A stretch of 64,000 nucleotides of DNA. It comes from Amaurobius ferox (taxonomy: Eukaryota > Arthropoda > Arachnida > Araneae > Amaurobiidae). Positions 1 to 10,605 of this stretch are shown in pieces. The stretch's first letter is position 1, and every line of letters begins with the position of its first letter. The stretch spans positions 51,726,775-51,790,774 of the forward strand of contig OX578146.1 of the NCBI GenBank assembly GCA_951213105.1. Reading direction: 5' to 3'. The position numbers were made by a program, and so were the translations under genes. The notes under the pieces are model-generated. The model ran no database searches. It was given only the letters and a program-made list of their open reading frames with translations, and was not told the DNA's origin.

Positions 1-2480
1 ACAGGGGGACTCATATTCTACAACTTGTGCACAGCGACGTATGCGGACCAATGCAAACTCCCACTATAGGAGGAAAATCATACGTGCTCACATTTATTGA
101 TGATTTCTCCAGGTACACAATGACCTATCTCTTATCAAAAAAGAGTGAAGTTTTGTGTAAACTGAAGGAATACATCGCTTTTACGACAAACAAATTCGGA
201 AAAAAACCAGAAATACTGAGAAGCGATAATGGCGGCGAATACGTCAGTAAAGAATACGAGGAATATCTAAGTGACAACGGCATACATCACCAGTTGACCG
301 TGCCACACTGTCCATCCCAAAATGGCGTAGCGGAAAGAAAAAACAGGTCACTAATCGAGATGACACGAGCTATGTTGTCAGAAGCAAATTTAGGCAAAAA
401 ATTTTGGGGAGAGGCTATAAACACTGCCAATTACCTACAAAATAGACTTCCCACAAAGGCCAATACAAAAACACCGTACGAAATGTGGACTGGTATGAAA
501 CCAAATCTTCGTCATTTAAGAGTCTTTGGCTGTAAAGCATATTCCTACATCCATAAAAGCAAACGAGGAAAATTAGATGAAAAAGCCCAAGAAGGGATTT
601 TTGTCGGATACGACGACAGATCAAAAGCTTACAGAATATATACAGAAGGAAAACACATAACACTTGCTAGAACAGTTAAATTCCTCGAAAAATCAATGCA
701 AATTTCAGAATTAAGCTCAAAGGAATTATTCGAAGGAACAGATAGTGAAGTCGAAAAAACTAATGCTCAAACCGATGAAAAACCCGAAGAGAGTGAGATT
801 GAGTTTGAGGCACCGTCAGATGATGAACAAATAAACTCTGATAACATAACCGCCAATCAACCTCGCAGATCCGAGAGATCGAACAAGGGAGTACCGCCCG
901 ATCGACTCATCTACTTAGCGCAACAAGCTAACACCGTCGAACCCAGAGACTATAATGAGGTACTAAAAATTAAGAGCCCACAAGAGAAACAAAATTGGCT
1001 AGACGCTATGGAAGAAGAAATGCAATCTTTGCAAGAAAATAACACATTCACATTAATGGACCCCCCGCATGGAAGAAAAATAGTAGGTTCAAAATGGACA
1101 TATAAAATTAAACACGACTCTCAGGGAAAAATAGCTAAATACAAAGCTAGACTGGTAGCAAAAGGATTTTCACAAAAATACGGTGAAGATTATTACGAAA
1201 CCTTCGCACCAGTGGTCTCACACAGCACAATTAGAGCATTCCTGGCAGGAGCAGCATTTAGAAAACATAACATACAACACATTGATATTAAAACTGCTTT
1301 CTTACACGGGGATTTAGACGAAACAGTTTACATACAACAGCCAGATGGCTACATCTCCCCGGGTAACGAAAACAAAGTATGGAAATTAAATAAAGCTATA
1401 TATGGGTTGAAACAGGCCGCAAGAGCCTGGCATCTAAAAATAGGTGACTCTCTAAAACAACTAAAATTCGTGCAGAGTACTACTGATCCATGTTTATTCA
1501 AAAAGGGAAAAGGAAGAGAAACTATCTATATAATCGTATATGTGGATGATATTCTAATATCAGGATCAGAAGAACAAATTGACAAAACAACGAAAGAACT
1601 GGGCAGACAATATGAATTAAAAAATTTGGGTGAAGTTAATTATTACCTTGGAATTAGCATAAGGAAAAACCATGATGGAGATTATCTATTAAATCAAAAA
1701 AATAAGATTGAAGAAATTGTAAATACATTTAATTTGCAAGATTCAAAACCCTATAGTACACCAATGGAAACTGGATATTTGAGAAATGAAACAGAAGAAA
1801 ACCTGCTTCCTAATAACACTAAATATCGCCAAGCTATTGGAGCTCTTCTATATATTGCCACGGTCACAAGACCAGACATCACAGCCGCAATAAACATTTT
1901 AAATCGGAGAAATGAGAAACCACGTCAAATGGATTGGAACGCAGTAAAGCGTCTAATAAGTTATCTAAATCATACAAAGGATCTAAATTTGGTAATAAAA
2001 TCAACGACAAAACCAATTCTCACAACATACGCTGATGCCGACTGGGCAAGCGATAAAACGGATCGGAAATCCACGAGTGGTAATCTTTTCTTAATTGATG
2101 ATTCTCCTATACACTGGTTAAGCAAAAAACAATCATGTGTTGCACTTTCCTCAGCAGAGGCGGAATATATATCCGCTGCTAACGCAGTTCAAGAAGTACT
2201 GTGGTTAATCAACCTACTCAAAGATCTCGATATGTTTCAACAGCTCCCGATTACTATTTTCGAAGATAACCAATCATGTATAAAAATGATTGAATCACCG
2301 AAGTACATGTCAAGAACCAAACATATTGACATCAGATTCCACGCCATAAGAGATTTTCAGGAATCGGGTGTAATCCAGTTGAGTTATCTTCCAACTAAGC
2401 TAATGACAGCGGACATGATGACAAAACCACTGCCAAAGCCTGAATTTCTGAAGCACAGATCCAAACTGCTACAGCCGTGA
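1..2480 (+). CDS. Ty1/copia retrotransposon Pol polyprotein, 3' part (integrase core, reverse transcriptase, RNase H)
   Basis: This encodes the C-terminal part of a copia-type Gag-Pol, which inserts, copies and degrades the RNA strand of the element. The frame is open to the left edge. The first in-frame GTG (27) lies inside the conserved HSDVCGP motif, so it is not a real start; Gag, protease and the integrase zinc finger lie outside the window. Counting from the codon at 27, the integrase DDE residues are D4, D67 (SDNGGEY) and E103 (GVAERKN). RT starts near residue 340, with D420 (HIDIKTAF) and YVDD at 505-508. RNase H has YADADW at 669-673, SSAEAEY near 711 and FEDNQS near 747, followed by TKHIDIRFH. 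The C-terminus has the usual length, and no stop or frameshift interrupts about 820 codons. That suggests a young, possibly still active copy. It lies antisense to the Ig host gene. Confidence 0.95.
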   Translation, partial: RGTHILQLVHSDVCGPMQTPTIGGKSYVLTFIDDFSRYTMTYLLSKKSEVLCKLKEYIAFTTNKFGKKPEILRSDNGGEYVSKEYEEYLSDNGIHHQLTVPHCPSQNGVAERKNRSLIEMTRAMLSEANLGKKFWGEAINTANYLQNRLPTKANTKTPYEMWTGMKPNLRHLRVFGCKAYSYIHKSKRGKLDEKAQEGIFVGYDDRSKAYRIYTEGKHITLARTVKFLEKSMQISELSSKELFEGTDSEVEKTNAQTDEKPEESEIEFEAPSDDEQINSDNITANQPRRSERSNKGVPPDRLIYLAQQANTVEPRDYNEVLKIKSPQEKQNWLDAMEEEMQSLQENNTFTLMDPPHGRKIVGSKWTYKIKHDSQGKIAKYKARLVAKGFSQKYGEDYYETFAPVVSHSTIRAFLAGAAFRKHNIQHIDIKTAFLHGDLDETVYIQQPDGYISPGNENKVWKLNKAIYGLKQAARAWHLKIGDSLKQLKFVQSTTDPCLFKKGKGRETIYIIVYVDDILISGSEEQIDKTTKELGRQYELKNLGEVNYYLGISIRKNHDGDYLLNQKNKIEEIVNTFNLQDSKPYSTPMETGYLRNETEENLLPNNTKYRQAIGALLYIATVTRPDITAAINILNRRNEKPRQMDWNAVKRLISYLNHTKDLNLVIKSTTKPILTTYADADWASDKTDRKSTSGNLFLIDDSPIHWLSKKQSCVALSSAEAEYISAANAVQEVLWLINLLKDLDMFQQLPITIFEDNQSCIKMIESPKYMSRTKHIDIRFHAIRDFQESGVIQLSYLPTKLMTADMMTKPLPKPEFLKHRSKLLQP

Positions 2481-2496
2481 TATGCAGCTCCAGAGA

Positions 2497-2507
2497 TCAA
2501 GGGGGAC
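2497..2507 (+). other. polypurine tract of the copia element
   Basis: A purine-rich run ending in AAGGGGGAC sits 17 bp after the Pol stop and directly abuts a TGTTAGAAAT sequence typical of a copia LTR start. This is the expected place and form of the plus-strand priming site. Confidence 0.6.
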
Positions 2508-2812
2508 TGTTAGAAATAAATGATCTCCTCGCTGCGAAAGACAGACAAACCCATAAACACTGACTCTCGCCTTTCCGCAGAAGAGGAATGTGTTTACTTC
2601 GAGAAATCTGCGCGCGCATCAAAGAGACTATACCGGTACACTTACGAACTGAAGTTCTGTTCTGTGTTGTGGATGTTTTCGAATGATGTCGCAGCAAAAT
2701 GCTTGTTCCTTAATTTTCCTATGTAATTTTTAAATGCAGAATCTAATTAAATAATTTGTTTTTTCTTCCAATCAAAAGAAATCATTCCTGATATCAAGAT
2801 GGTAACGAAACA
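2508..2812 (+). mobile_element. probable 3' LTR of the copia element
   Basis: It begins TGTTAGAAATAAATGATC right after the polypurine tract and is proposed to end at GGTAACGAAACA, giving a TGTT...AACA repeat of about 305 bp. The right end is uncertain because the 5' LTR and the left target duplication are outside the window. An alternative end lies up to about 60 bp further right. Confidence 0.5.
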
Positions 2813-2994
2813 CAATAAAATTATATTTCGTTTAAGACTTTAGGGGAAAAGACGACAATTTGCCCTACGCCATCGCTGAGAAAGGTAAGCATTTTACCTA
2901 TTTATAATTATGCTGTTTATAAAGAAAATTGATAATAACATATGTTTCTCATTGGCGAGTCAGAGTGCCATTACCTCTGCACAACCGAGCTACT

Positions 2995-3430
2995 ATATTT
3001 TTATCAAGTTAGAGAGTAGAACACCTAGGAAAAAGTTCCGTTTTTCATTAATATCTCGACAACCCCTGGTCTTAGAAACCCGAAACTTAGAAAAATTTAT
3101 GGGGGGCTATTTCAAGGCTACCCACAAAATGTCATTACATTCGGTTCAGCCGTTCTCTTGATGATGAGACAAACGAAAGTTTTGTTTTTTACTAATATCT
3201 CGAGAACCACTGGTCGTAGAAACTCGAATCATGGACTAAATTTTAAGTGGGGTTATTTCTAGGCTACCCCGAAAATTTCATAAAATTCGGTTCAGTCATA
3301 TTCCTGTGATGATGGAACAAACAGACAGACAGACAGGTTTTCAATTTTATTTATATAGATAAACGACTAATAGCGCCCAAATACAAAACTATTACCCTAA
3401 GTATCTTCTCTTATAGTAGACTAGCAGCGT
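2995..3430 (+). repeat. family D interspersed repeat, copy 1
   Basis: It matches copies at 4100-4889 and, reversed, 22395-23050. Shared landmarks are GAGAGTAGAACWCCTAGGA, two tandem half-units each ending in AAATTCGGTTCAGYCG, a CAGACAGACAGACAG run at 3334-3350, and TTTATATAGATAAACGACTA at the right. The tail continues to about 3620 with a segment found again, inverted, at 23860-24130. Non-coding; class unknown. Confidence 0.55.
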
Positions 3431-4099
3431 ACCCGTTCTTCGTACGGAGTATATAATATAAAGAAACTTATAATTCGCAATCATGTGCAAATTCTGTTAA
3501 AATATTAAATGTATTGCTCCCAAAGAGAAGTTTAAGAATATATGTTCTCACTATGCAAAATTATCTTCACGGGCAGATCTGAAGAATAAAACATCCTGGC
3601 CCCTTTGATAAGCAAATTTACAAAAAAAAAAAGAATTGAATCAATATATGCAAAATGAAAGCATTAAAATTTTATAAGACCCGTACTACTTATATACGCG
3701 AATATTAGAAGATATAATCTGTATTAGTACATTAGAAGATTACCCGTATTACAATATGAGTCTCAAAAATATTTGCCAAAATAAAAGAGATGACGTAATA
3801 AATTGAAAATATCAATAATCTCCGTAATCTTTATACCAGAAGGTCGTAATTGATTCCAATATATGCCAATATATATAAAAACATATGGCAATATACCTGT
3901 ACTACTTACATTCTCGTAGATTAGAAGATATACCCATGTATTTGCAAAAGATTACTCGTACAACGTACAATATATGAGTTTAAACAATTTTTGTCGTAAT
4001 AAAATAATGGCATACTAACTTAAAAGTATCAATAATCCCTGAATCAATAATCCCCGAAAATATCAATAATAATAATGTGTAACCTGAAGACCGTAATTG
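3431..4099. repeat. AT-rich segment with two diverged direct repeats; no gene
   Basis: Two diverged direct repeats of about 200 bp (3690-3870 and 3890-4110) share AGATTAGAAGATATACCC, ATATGAGT and a pattern of ATCAATAATC...CGTAATTGAT. The left part (3431-3620) is the D-family tail. No coding potential is seen. Confidence 0.35.
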
Positions 4100-4889
4100 A
4101 TATTATCCAGTCAAAAATGCTATAAGAAAAATCAAATCGTTCTTTCCTAAAATATATTTTTATATCCATTTATTCATTATTCAAATCGAAAAAATAATAA
4201 TTAAAATTAACAGACAGATTTAATTTAATTGCGTTTCTGAGCAACATGATATAAGATAGCATCTTCCTCATAAACTGCGAAATTAAATAGCCATTTTGAT
4301 TTCTTTATACTTTTGTTTAGCTTGTGAAAAATAAACCAAGGAGATAGATTTCCCATTTAAATCATATTTCAAACAATTCATGTTTTCAGAAAGTGACTAA
4401 TTAGCGCAAAAAATCTCCCATCAAACTCAGAGATGAAGTTTTAATTTACTTTCAAACGATTTTCAAGCTTTTCGTTTGGATAAACCACGGAGTTAGAGAG
4501 TAGAACTCCTAGGAGAGAGTTTCTTTTTTCATTAATATCTCGACAACCCCTGGTCTTAGATACTCGAAACTTGGGCTAAATTTATGGGGGCTATTTCAAG
4601 GCTATCCACAAAATTTCTTAAAATTCGGCTCTGCCGTTCTCCCTTGATGATGAGACAAACGAAAATTTCATTTTTTACTAATATCCCGAGAACAACTGAT
4701 CGTAGGAACTCCAAACATGGACTAAATTTTAAGTGGGACTATTTCCAGGTTACCCACAAAATTTCATGAAATTCGGTTCAGCCGATCTCCCGTGATGGCG
4801 GGACAAACAGACAGACAGATTTTCAATTTTATTTATATAGATAAACGACTAATATCGTCCAAATACAAAACTATAATCCAACGTATCTT
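4100..4889 (+). repeat. family D interspersed repeat, copy 2 (longer)
   Basis: It contains the same landmark blocks as copy 1 plus an upstream segment (4140-4440, with GCGCAAAAAATCTCCCATC) shared with the inverted copy at 22395-23050. The tandem half-units are 4550-4660 and 4675-4795, and the CAGACAGACAGA tract is at 4807-4819. Its right end runs directly into RC-A-like sequence near 4850-4890, so the two families share a module there. Confidence 0.55.
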
Positions 4890-5429
4890 CTCTTATAGTA
4901 GATTCTTATATTCTTTCGAAGATATTGAATTTTCATCAGTCTTCATTTTAATTGATTTAGCATCATTTTTCTCAATTTGACGATATTTTTGTCAATTTGG
5001 CAACATTAAATAAGCTCACCAAGTTGGTGATATTCCGCGATTTAAGTAACTTGAATGCTTTAATTTTTTTTTTTTAATTTCATTTTAAAATTTAGGTGGT
5101 GGTGGGAGGTCTGAACATTCGATTGCGTGTAAAAACAACAGGCTGTCAGTATTCACTGATTGTGATTTTTGTACCAAATTTTGTTCGAATCGTTTCATTC
5201 GTTCGTGAGATTTTGTCTCCACAGTGTCGTTGACACACACAAACACACACACATACATAATTACGCACGCACACACACACACACACACACAGACATCACC
5301 TTAAAAACGTTTGATTCCTGTTCAAGGATACTTGAAACGTGCTCTCCCTTCGAAAACTCGAATTCAAATTTTCGACCCCATCACAATACTTTTCTTATAC
5401 ATTATACTATATGTATATAAGGAAAGTAA
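4890..5429 (+). mobile_element. RC-A element, 5'-truncated and internally deleted
   Basis: It keeps the RC-A internal TTGGCAACATT block, the CTGAACATTCGATTGCGT block, a (CA)n tract (5232-5290), the GTCGAAAACTCG-like palindrome degraded to TTCGAAAACTCG, and a 3' terminal hairpin at 5388-5428 ending GGAAAGTAAAA. The conserved 5' end ATCTGATGTGGGCA is missing. Confidence 0.6.
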
Positions 5430-5773
5430 AAATGTATTTCTTGAAATAAAGAGCGGGAATATGGCTCTTTGAGCAGTGTACTTTTAGTGAAGCAATAAAT
5501 GATCAGATACATATATGGACAACATTTGTATGAACTCTCAAATATAGATTTGAATTTGCCGAACCCATTAAATATAAATACACCGATAATAGGATGAATG
5601 AATTCACCAATAGGTGGCGCTCGTTATCTTGGAATCATGTTCTCAGTGCATCTAACGGTAACGCTGGACCGGTTTTACATTTTGAAAGTGGCTGCAGCAA
5701 TGATGAAGCGTAAATAGAGACAAGATAGACAACGTGTGTCTACCTAAATAATTTACAACCAAGTAACATTTAT
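5430..5773. other. intronic stretch, nothing recognised
   Basis: AT-rich single-copy-looking DNA between two RC-A copies. I see no coding, splice or repeat signal. Confidence 0.5.
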
Positions 5774-5924
5774 TACTTTCTTTATATACATAATGTATAA
5801 GGAACGTTTTACGACGGGGTCGAAAATTCGAATTCGAGTTTTCGACGGGAGAGCACGTTTCAAACATCCCTGGTCACGAATCGAACATTTTCGAGGTGAT
5901 GTCTGTGTGTATGTCTGTGTGAAA

Positions 5925-5956
<32 letters not shown>

Positions 5957-6727
5957 CAGTGAGTCTGTAGAGACGATATCTCACGAACGAATGGAGCGAT
6001 TCGAATGAAATTTGGTACAAAAATCACAATCGATGAATACTGGAAGCCTATTGTTTTTTAAAACACAATCGAATGTTCAGAACTCCCGTAAATTTTCAAG
6101 TGAAATTTTGAAAAAATCATCAAATAATCAAAAGCTTTAATAAAGTTACGAAAATAAACATTTCTGATGTAATTTTTCCTTAGAAAACGATTGACATAAA
6201 CTTTAGAACGCTAGCATGAACCGTTCTCGAGATATTGCACATTTTTCAAATAAATTTATCAAAAGAATCCTATAAATTAAAAAAAATATTAACTGTTGAG
6301 AAACATGCTTACTTTTCATATGTAATATCATGTGATAAATTGGGTGACTTCATTCTCGGGATCTAACTCGTTCCACTCACGAGAAAAGATACTTTGAGTA
6401 ATACTTTTGTATTTGAATGCCAATAGTCATTTATCTGCTTTAATAATAACTATTTCTCCATCCATAACGCTTGTCGAGATTTTGGCGACGAATTTGGCGA
6501 AATGTTGCCAACTTGGCGACGTTTTTAAATGTTGTCAAATTAACAAAAATCTTGCCAAATGGATAAAAACGACGCTAAATCAATGAAAATGACGACTAAT
6601 TGAAGAAAATTCAATATCTGGGAAAGAATATAAGTATCTACTATAAGAATAACATTTGTTTAACTGTAAAAGTAGTAAATTCATTGCATTATATAAGGAA
6701 AGTCATGTGCTGCGCAGATCAGATTTT
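5774..6727 (-). mobile_element. RC-A element, full length
   Basis: On the minus strand it reads from AATCTGATCTGCGCAGCACA (slightly mutated 5' end, at 6725) to the terminal hairpin at 5774-5808. Internal order, 5' to 3': the subterminal ACTTTCCTTATATAATG, the TGGCGA-rich block, GTGACATCAT, the CTGAACATTCGAT block, a (CA)n tract (complement of the GT run at 5931-5955), the palindrome near GTCGAAAA, and the hairpin. No ORF, so it is non-autonomous. Confidence 0.75.
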
Positions 6728-6916
6728 TTAATTACATATTATTCGAAATAAATGTATAAAATGTTTTCTATGTAAATAACCAAAGGGAGATGTAGATAGA
6801 TTTTTGATCCCACTGACGCTTGATCCTGAAAAATGGAGTATTGTCCAGGGGTGACATATATATATTATATACGTTTTTCCCGCGTCAGGAGATGTTGTAT
6901 TATAAATGGAACTAAA

Positions 6917-7672
6917 ATCTGATGTGGGCAACACATGACTTTCCTTATATAATGAAAAGAATTTTACTACTCTTACAGTAAAAAAATAGGTTTTTCTTAT
7001 AGTATATACTAATATTCTTTCCAAGATATTGCATTTTCGGCAATTAGTCGTCATTTTCATTGATTTAGCGTCATTTTTATCCATTTGGCGAGATTTCCTT
7101 TAATTTGGCAACATTTCAAAAAGTCGCCAAGTTGGCGATATTCTGCCAAATACGTCGCCTAAATCTCGCCAAGCGTTATGAACGAAGAAATAAGTTTTTC
7201 TTACAGGAGATAAATGACTATTGGCGTTCAAATACAAATGTATTACTCAAAGTATCTTTTTTCATGAATGGAACGAGCTAGATCCACGAGAATGATGTCA
7301 CCCAATTTATCGCATGGTATTACATATGAAAAGTGAACATGTTTCTGAAAAGGAAATATTTTTTTTTCATTTTAAATGACATTTTAATAATTTTTTTGAA
7401 AAATGTGCAATATCTCGAGAAGGGTTCATGTTAGCGTTCTAAAATTTATGACAATCGTTTTCTAATGAAAAATTACATAAGAAATGTGTATTTGCGTAAC
7501 TTTATTAGTGGTTTTGATTTTATGACGATTTTTTCAAAATTTTATTCGAAAATTTAGGGGGGTTCTGAACATTCGATTACGTATAAAAACAATAGGCTTC
7601 TAGTGTTTATGGATTGTGATTTTTGTACCAAATTTGGTTCGAATCGGTCTATTCGTTCGTCAGTTATCGTCT

Positions 7673-7729
<57 letters not shown>

Positions 7730-7856
7730 TCACTTCAAAAATGTTTGATTCGTGATCAGGGATGCTTGAAACGTGCTCTCCCGTCGAAAACTCGATTTCG
7801 AATTTTCGATCCCGTCACAATACTTTCCTTATACATTATGTATATAAGGAAAGTAA
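6917..7856 (+). mobile_element. RC-A element, full length (reference copy)
   Basis: It starts ATCTGATGTGGGCAACACAT, then ACTTTCCTTATATAATG. It ends at a hairpin of ACTTTCCTTATAC pairing with GTATATAAGGAAAGT, followed by AAAA. The outer hairpin arm TATATAAGGAAAGT is the exact reverse complement of the subterminal 14 bp at the 5' end. The (CA)n tract is at 7674-7724. About 940 bp, without coding capacity. It faces the inverted copy at 5774-6727, with 190 bp between their 5' ends. Confidence 0.8.
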
Positions 7857-7870
7857 AAAGAGAGTGAGCG

Positions 7871-7962
7871 TAGTTAACGGTCGTAGTCCGCTACGGCCGT
7901 TAACTATGGGCATTCTATTTGTTAACTGCGGGATCCCGAGCAGTCGTGTCTAACTTCTGAGA

Positions 7963-7993
<31 letters not shown>
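7871..7993 (+). other. 16-bp-arm hairpin followed by short unique segment and A30 tract
   Basis: At 7871-7906 arms TAGTTAACGGTCGTAG and CTACGGCCGTTAACTA pair around a TCCG loop with a single non-Watson-Crick (G-U) position. About 60 bp later comes a run of about 30 A (7964-7993), abutting the next RC-B start. It may be the 3' end of a short retroposed RNA; identity unknown. Confidence 0.45.
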
Positions 7994-7997
<4 letters not shown>

Positions 7998-8776
7998 ATG
8001 TTGGCAGCACATGACTTTCAATGCAGACTCAAATTAATTTTTTCTTTATTACTTTAAGAACTCATTAAATTGAGTTTAATTTCACAAAATGAAACTAAAT
8101 TTGCATTTTTAATTCAATTTCTGCTTTTATTTGGTAATTGGACATTTTTCCAAAGGCGGCATAAAAAAATGCGAAAGATCTCAAATATCTCGAGAATGGT
8201 TAGTCCTAGAGTAATATAGTTGTTCTTATTCTTTTCCTAGTTAAAAATTACGTATAAAACAAGCATTTAATTGATACATTTGAACATACGTAGTCTTTTT
8301 TTAGATATGGGCGATTTTTGCGGCCCATTTCGTAAAAAAAGGCAGGGTGTTCTTTTCCGAATCATACCAAAATCTAATCAGTACCAGAGTATCCCAAATG
8401 TGATTTATCTATCAAATTTTGTGAAATTTGGTCAATTTGTATTTCAGCTAGAGTGAATACATGAGATTTTTGCTGGTCATTTCGCAACAAAAGACGGGTT
8501 CTTTTTTTCGTAATTATACCAAAAACTAATCAGCACCAGAGTCATGCCCAAGGGATTTTACCAACCAAATTTTATGAAATTCGGTCAATTAGTTTTATAG
8601 TTAGAGTGGATACAAAATCTGCACACACAGACACACACACACAGACGTCACGCTAAAAATAGTTTTTTCGTATTCTAAAGGTCTCGAAACGGGTAGATCC
8701 GTCGAAAACTCGAGTTGCGATTTTCGACATGATTCCAATACTTTCCCTATACATTACCATGTATTGCAGGGAAAGT
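7993..8776 (+). mobile_element. RC-B element, tandem unit 1
   Basis: It begins ATCTGATGTTGGCAGCACAT. Internally it has two degenerate modules ending in AAATTYGGTCAATTAG, a CACACAGACAC tract (8622-8645), GTCGAAAACTCGAGTTGCGA, and the 3' hairpin ACTTTCCCTATACAT...TGCAGGGAAAGT followed by AAAA. The next unit starts within 10 bp, in the same orientation. Confidence 0.75.
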
Positions 8777-8785
8777 AAAAAAAAA

Positions 8786-9555
8786 ATCTGATGTGAGCAG
8801 CACATGACTTTCCCTGCAGACTTATATTAACGTTCTCTTTATTTTAACTAAATTTATTTCACTTTTAATTCAATTTTCGTTCTCATTCGGTAACCGGGCT
8901 TATTTTCAAAGGTAGCGTTGGGGAAGTACGAAAAACTAAAATATCTCGAGAACGGCTAGTCCTAGTGAAACGGGGTTGGTCTTATTCTTTTCGTCTTTAA
9001 AAATTACGTATTATATCAGCATTTAATGGATATATTGGAGTATACCCAGTTCTTTAGTTTAGATTTGGACGATTTTTGCGGGCCATTTTGCAAAAAAAGG
9101 CAGGTCATTTTTTTCCGAATCATACCAAAATCTAATCAGTACCAGGGTAACCGACAAGTGACTCACCTACTGAATTCTGTGAAATTCGGTCCATTAGTTA
9201 TTCAGTTAGAGTGGATACAAGCTTTTGCGGGCCATTTCGCAAAAAAGGCGGGTTCTTTTATCCCGAATCGTACCCAAAACTAATCAGCACCAGACTCGCT
9301 TACAAGTAACTTACCTACCAAATTTTGTGAAATTCGGTCGTTTAGTTTTTTAGTTAGAGTGGATACAAAATCTGCACAGACAGACAGACACACAGACAGA
9401 CAGACACACAGACACACACACAGACGTCAAGCTAAAAATAGTTTTTTCGTATTCTAGAGGTCTCGAAACGTATAGATCCGTCGAAAACTCGAGTTGCGAT
9501 TTTCGGCATGATTCCAATACTTTCCCTATACATTACCATGTATTGCCGGGAAAGT
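8786..9555 (+). mobile_element. RC-B element, tandem unit 2
   Basis: Same structure as unit 1, with a better preserved 5' subterminal ACTTTCCCTGCA. The exact complement TGCAGGGAAAGT is the expected outer hairpin arm; here it reads TGCCGGGAAAGT. The ACAGACAGACAC tract is at 9375-9424. Unit 3 follows after a few A residues. Confidence 0.75.
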
Positions 9556-9559
9556 AAAA

Positions 9560-10377
9560 ATCTGATGTGGGCAGCACATGACTTTCCCTGCAGACGTTTA
9601 TATTCACGTTCTCTTTATTTAATTAAATTTATTTCACTTTTAATTCAATTTTCGTTCTCATTCGGTAACCGGACTTATTATCAAAGGTGGCGTAGAGAAA
9701 ATAAGAAAAACTAAAATATCTCGAGAACGGCTAGACCTAGTGTAATGGGGTTGATCTTATTCTTTTCGTTGTTAAGAATTACGTATTAAATGAGCATTTA
9801 ATGGATATACTTGAGTATACCTAGTTCCTTAGTTTAGATTTTGACGATTTTTGCGGGCCCTTTTGCAAAAAAAGGCAGGTTATTTTTTTCCGAATCGTAC
9901 CAAAATCTAATCAGCACCAGGATAACCCACAAGTGACTCATCTACCGAATTTTGTGAAAATCGGTCCAGTAGTTTTTTAGTTAGAGTGGATACAAACTTT
10001 TGCGGGCCATTTCGCAAAAAAAAGGCGGGTTCTTTTATCCCGAATCGTACCCAAAACTAATCAGCACCAGAGACGCCCACAAGTGACTTACCTACCAAAT
10101 TTTATGAAATTCGGTCAATTACTTTTTTAGTTAGAGTGGATACAAAATCTGCACAGACAGACAGACACACAGACAGACAGACACACAGACAGACAGACAC
10201 ACAGACAGACAGACACACAGACACACACACAGACACACACACAGACGTCACGCTAAAAATAGTTTTTTCTCATTCTAGAGGTCTCGAAACGTATAGTTCC
10301 GTCGAAAACTCGAGTTGTGATTTTCGGCATGATTCCAATACTTTCCCTATACATTACCATGTATTGCAGGGAAAGTA
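9560..10377 (+). mobile_element. RC-B element, tandem unit 3
   Basis: It begins ATCTGATGTGGGCAGCACAT with subterminal ACTTTCCCTGCA and ends in the hairpin with outer arm TGCAGGGAAAGT at 10377, then AAAA. It has an expanded CAGACAGACACA tract (10151-10246). It is the last of three head-to-tail units. Confidence 0.8.
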
Positions 10378-10605
10378 AAAAGACAACCTAAAGATTATTT
10401 TGTTGCAACATTCCCTTTCACAATTTTCATTATGAAATAATAAAATAATTTATTAGTTTCATCCTACAAAGCTTAAACACATTTATTTTACGATACAAAA
10501 CGCAGCAGATTTTCGAATCATACAAAGATGAATATTTCCACTCTTTTTAAACGTTCTAAGTACACAATTTCTACAAAATTCCCTATCAAAATAGCCCAGT
10601 TTTTT
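10378..10605. other. short spacer, nothing recognised
   Basis: AT-rich DNA between oppositely oriented RC-B copies. No feature is seen. Confidence 0.5.

Noticed and set aside
6917..7856. RC-A as an ordinary cut-and-paste MITE
   Set aside because: The hairpin exists only at the 3' end, the inverted repeat is subterminal at the 5' end, no target duplication is evident in nested cases, and tandem multimers occur. Not fully excluded.
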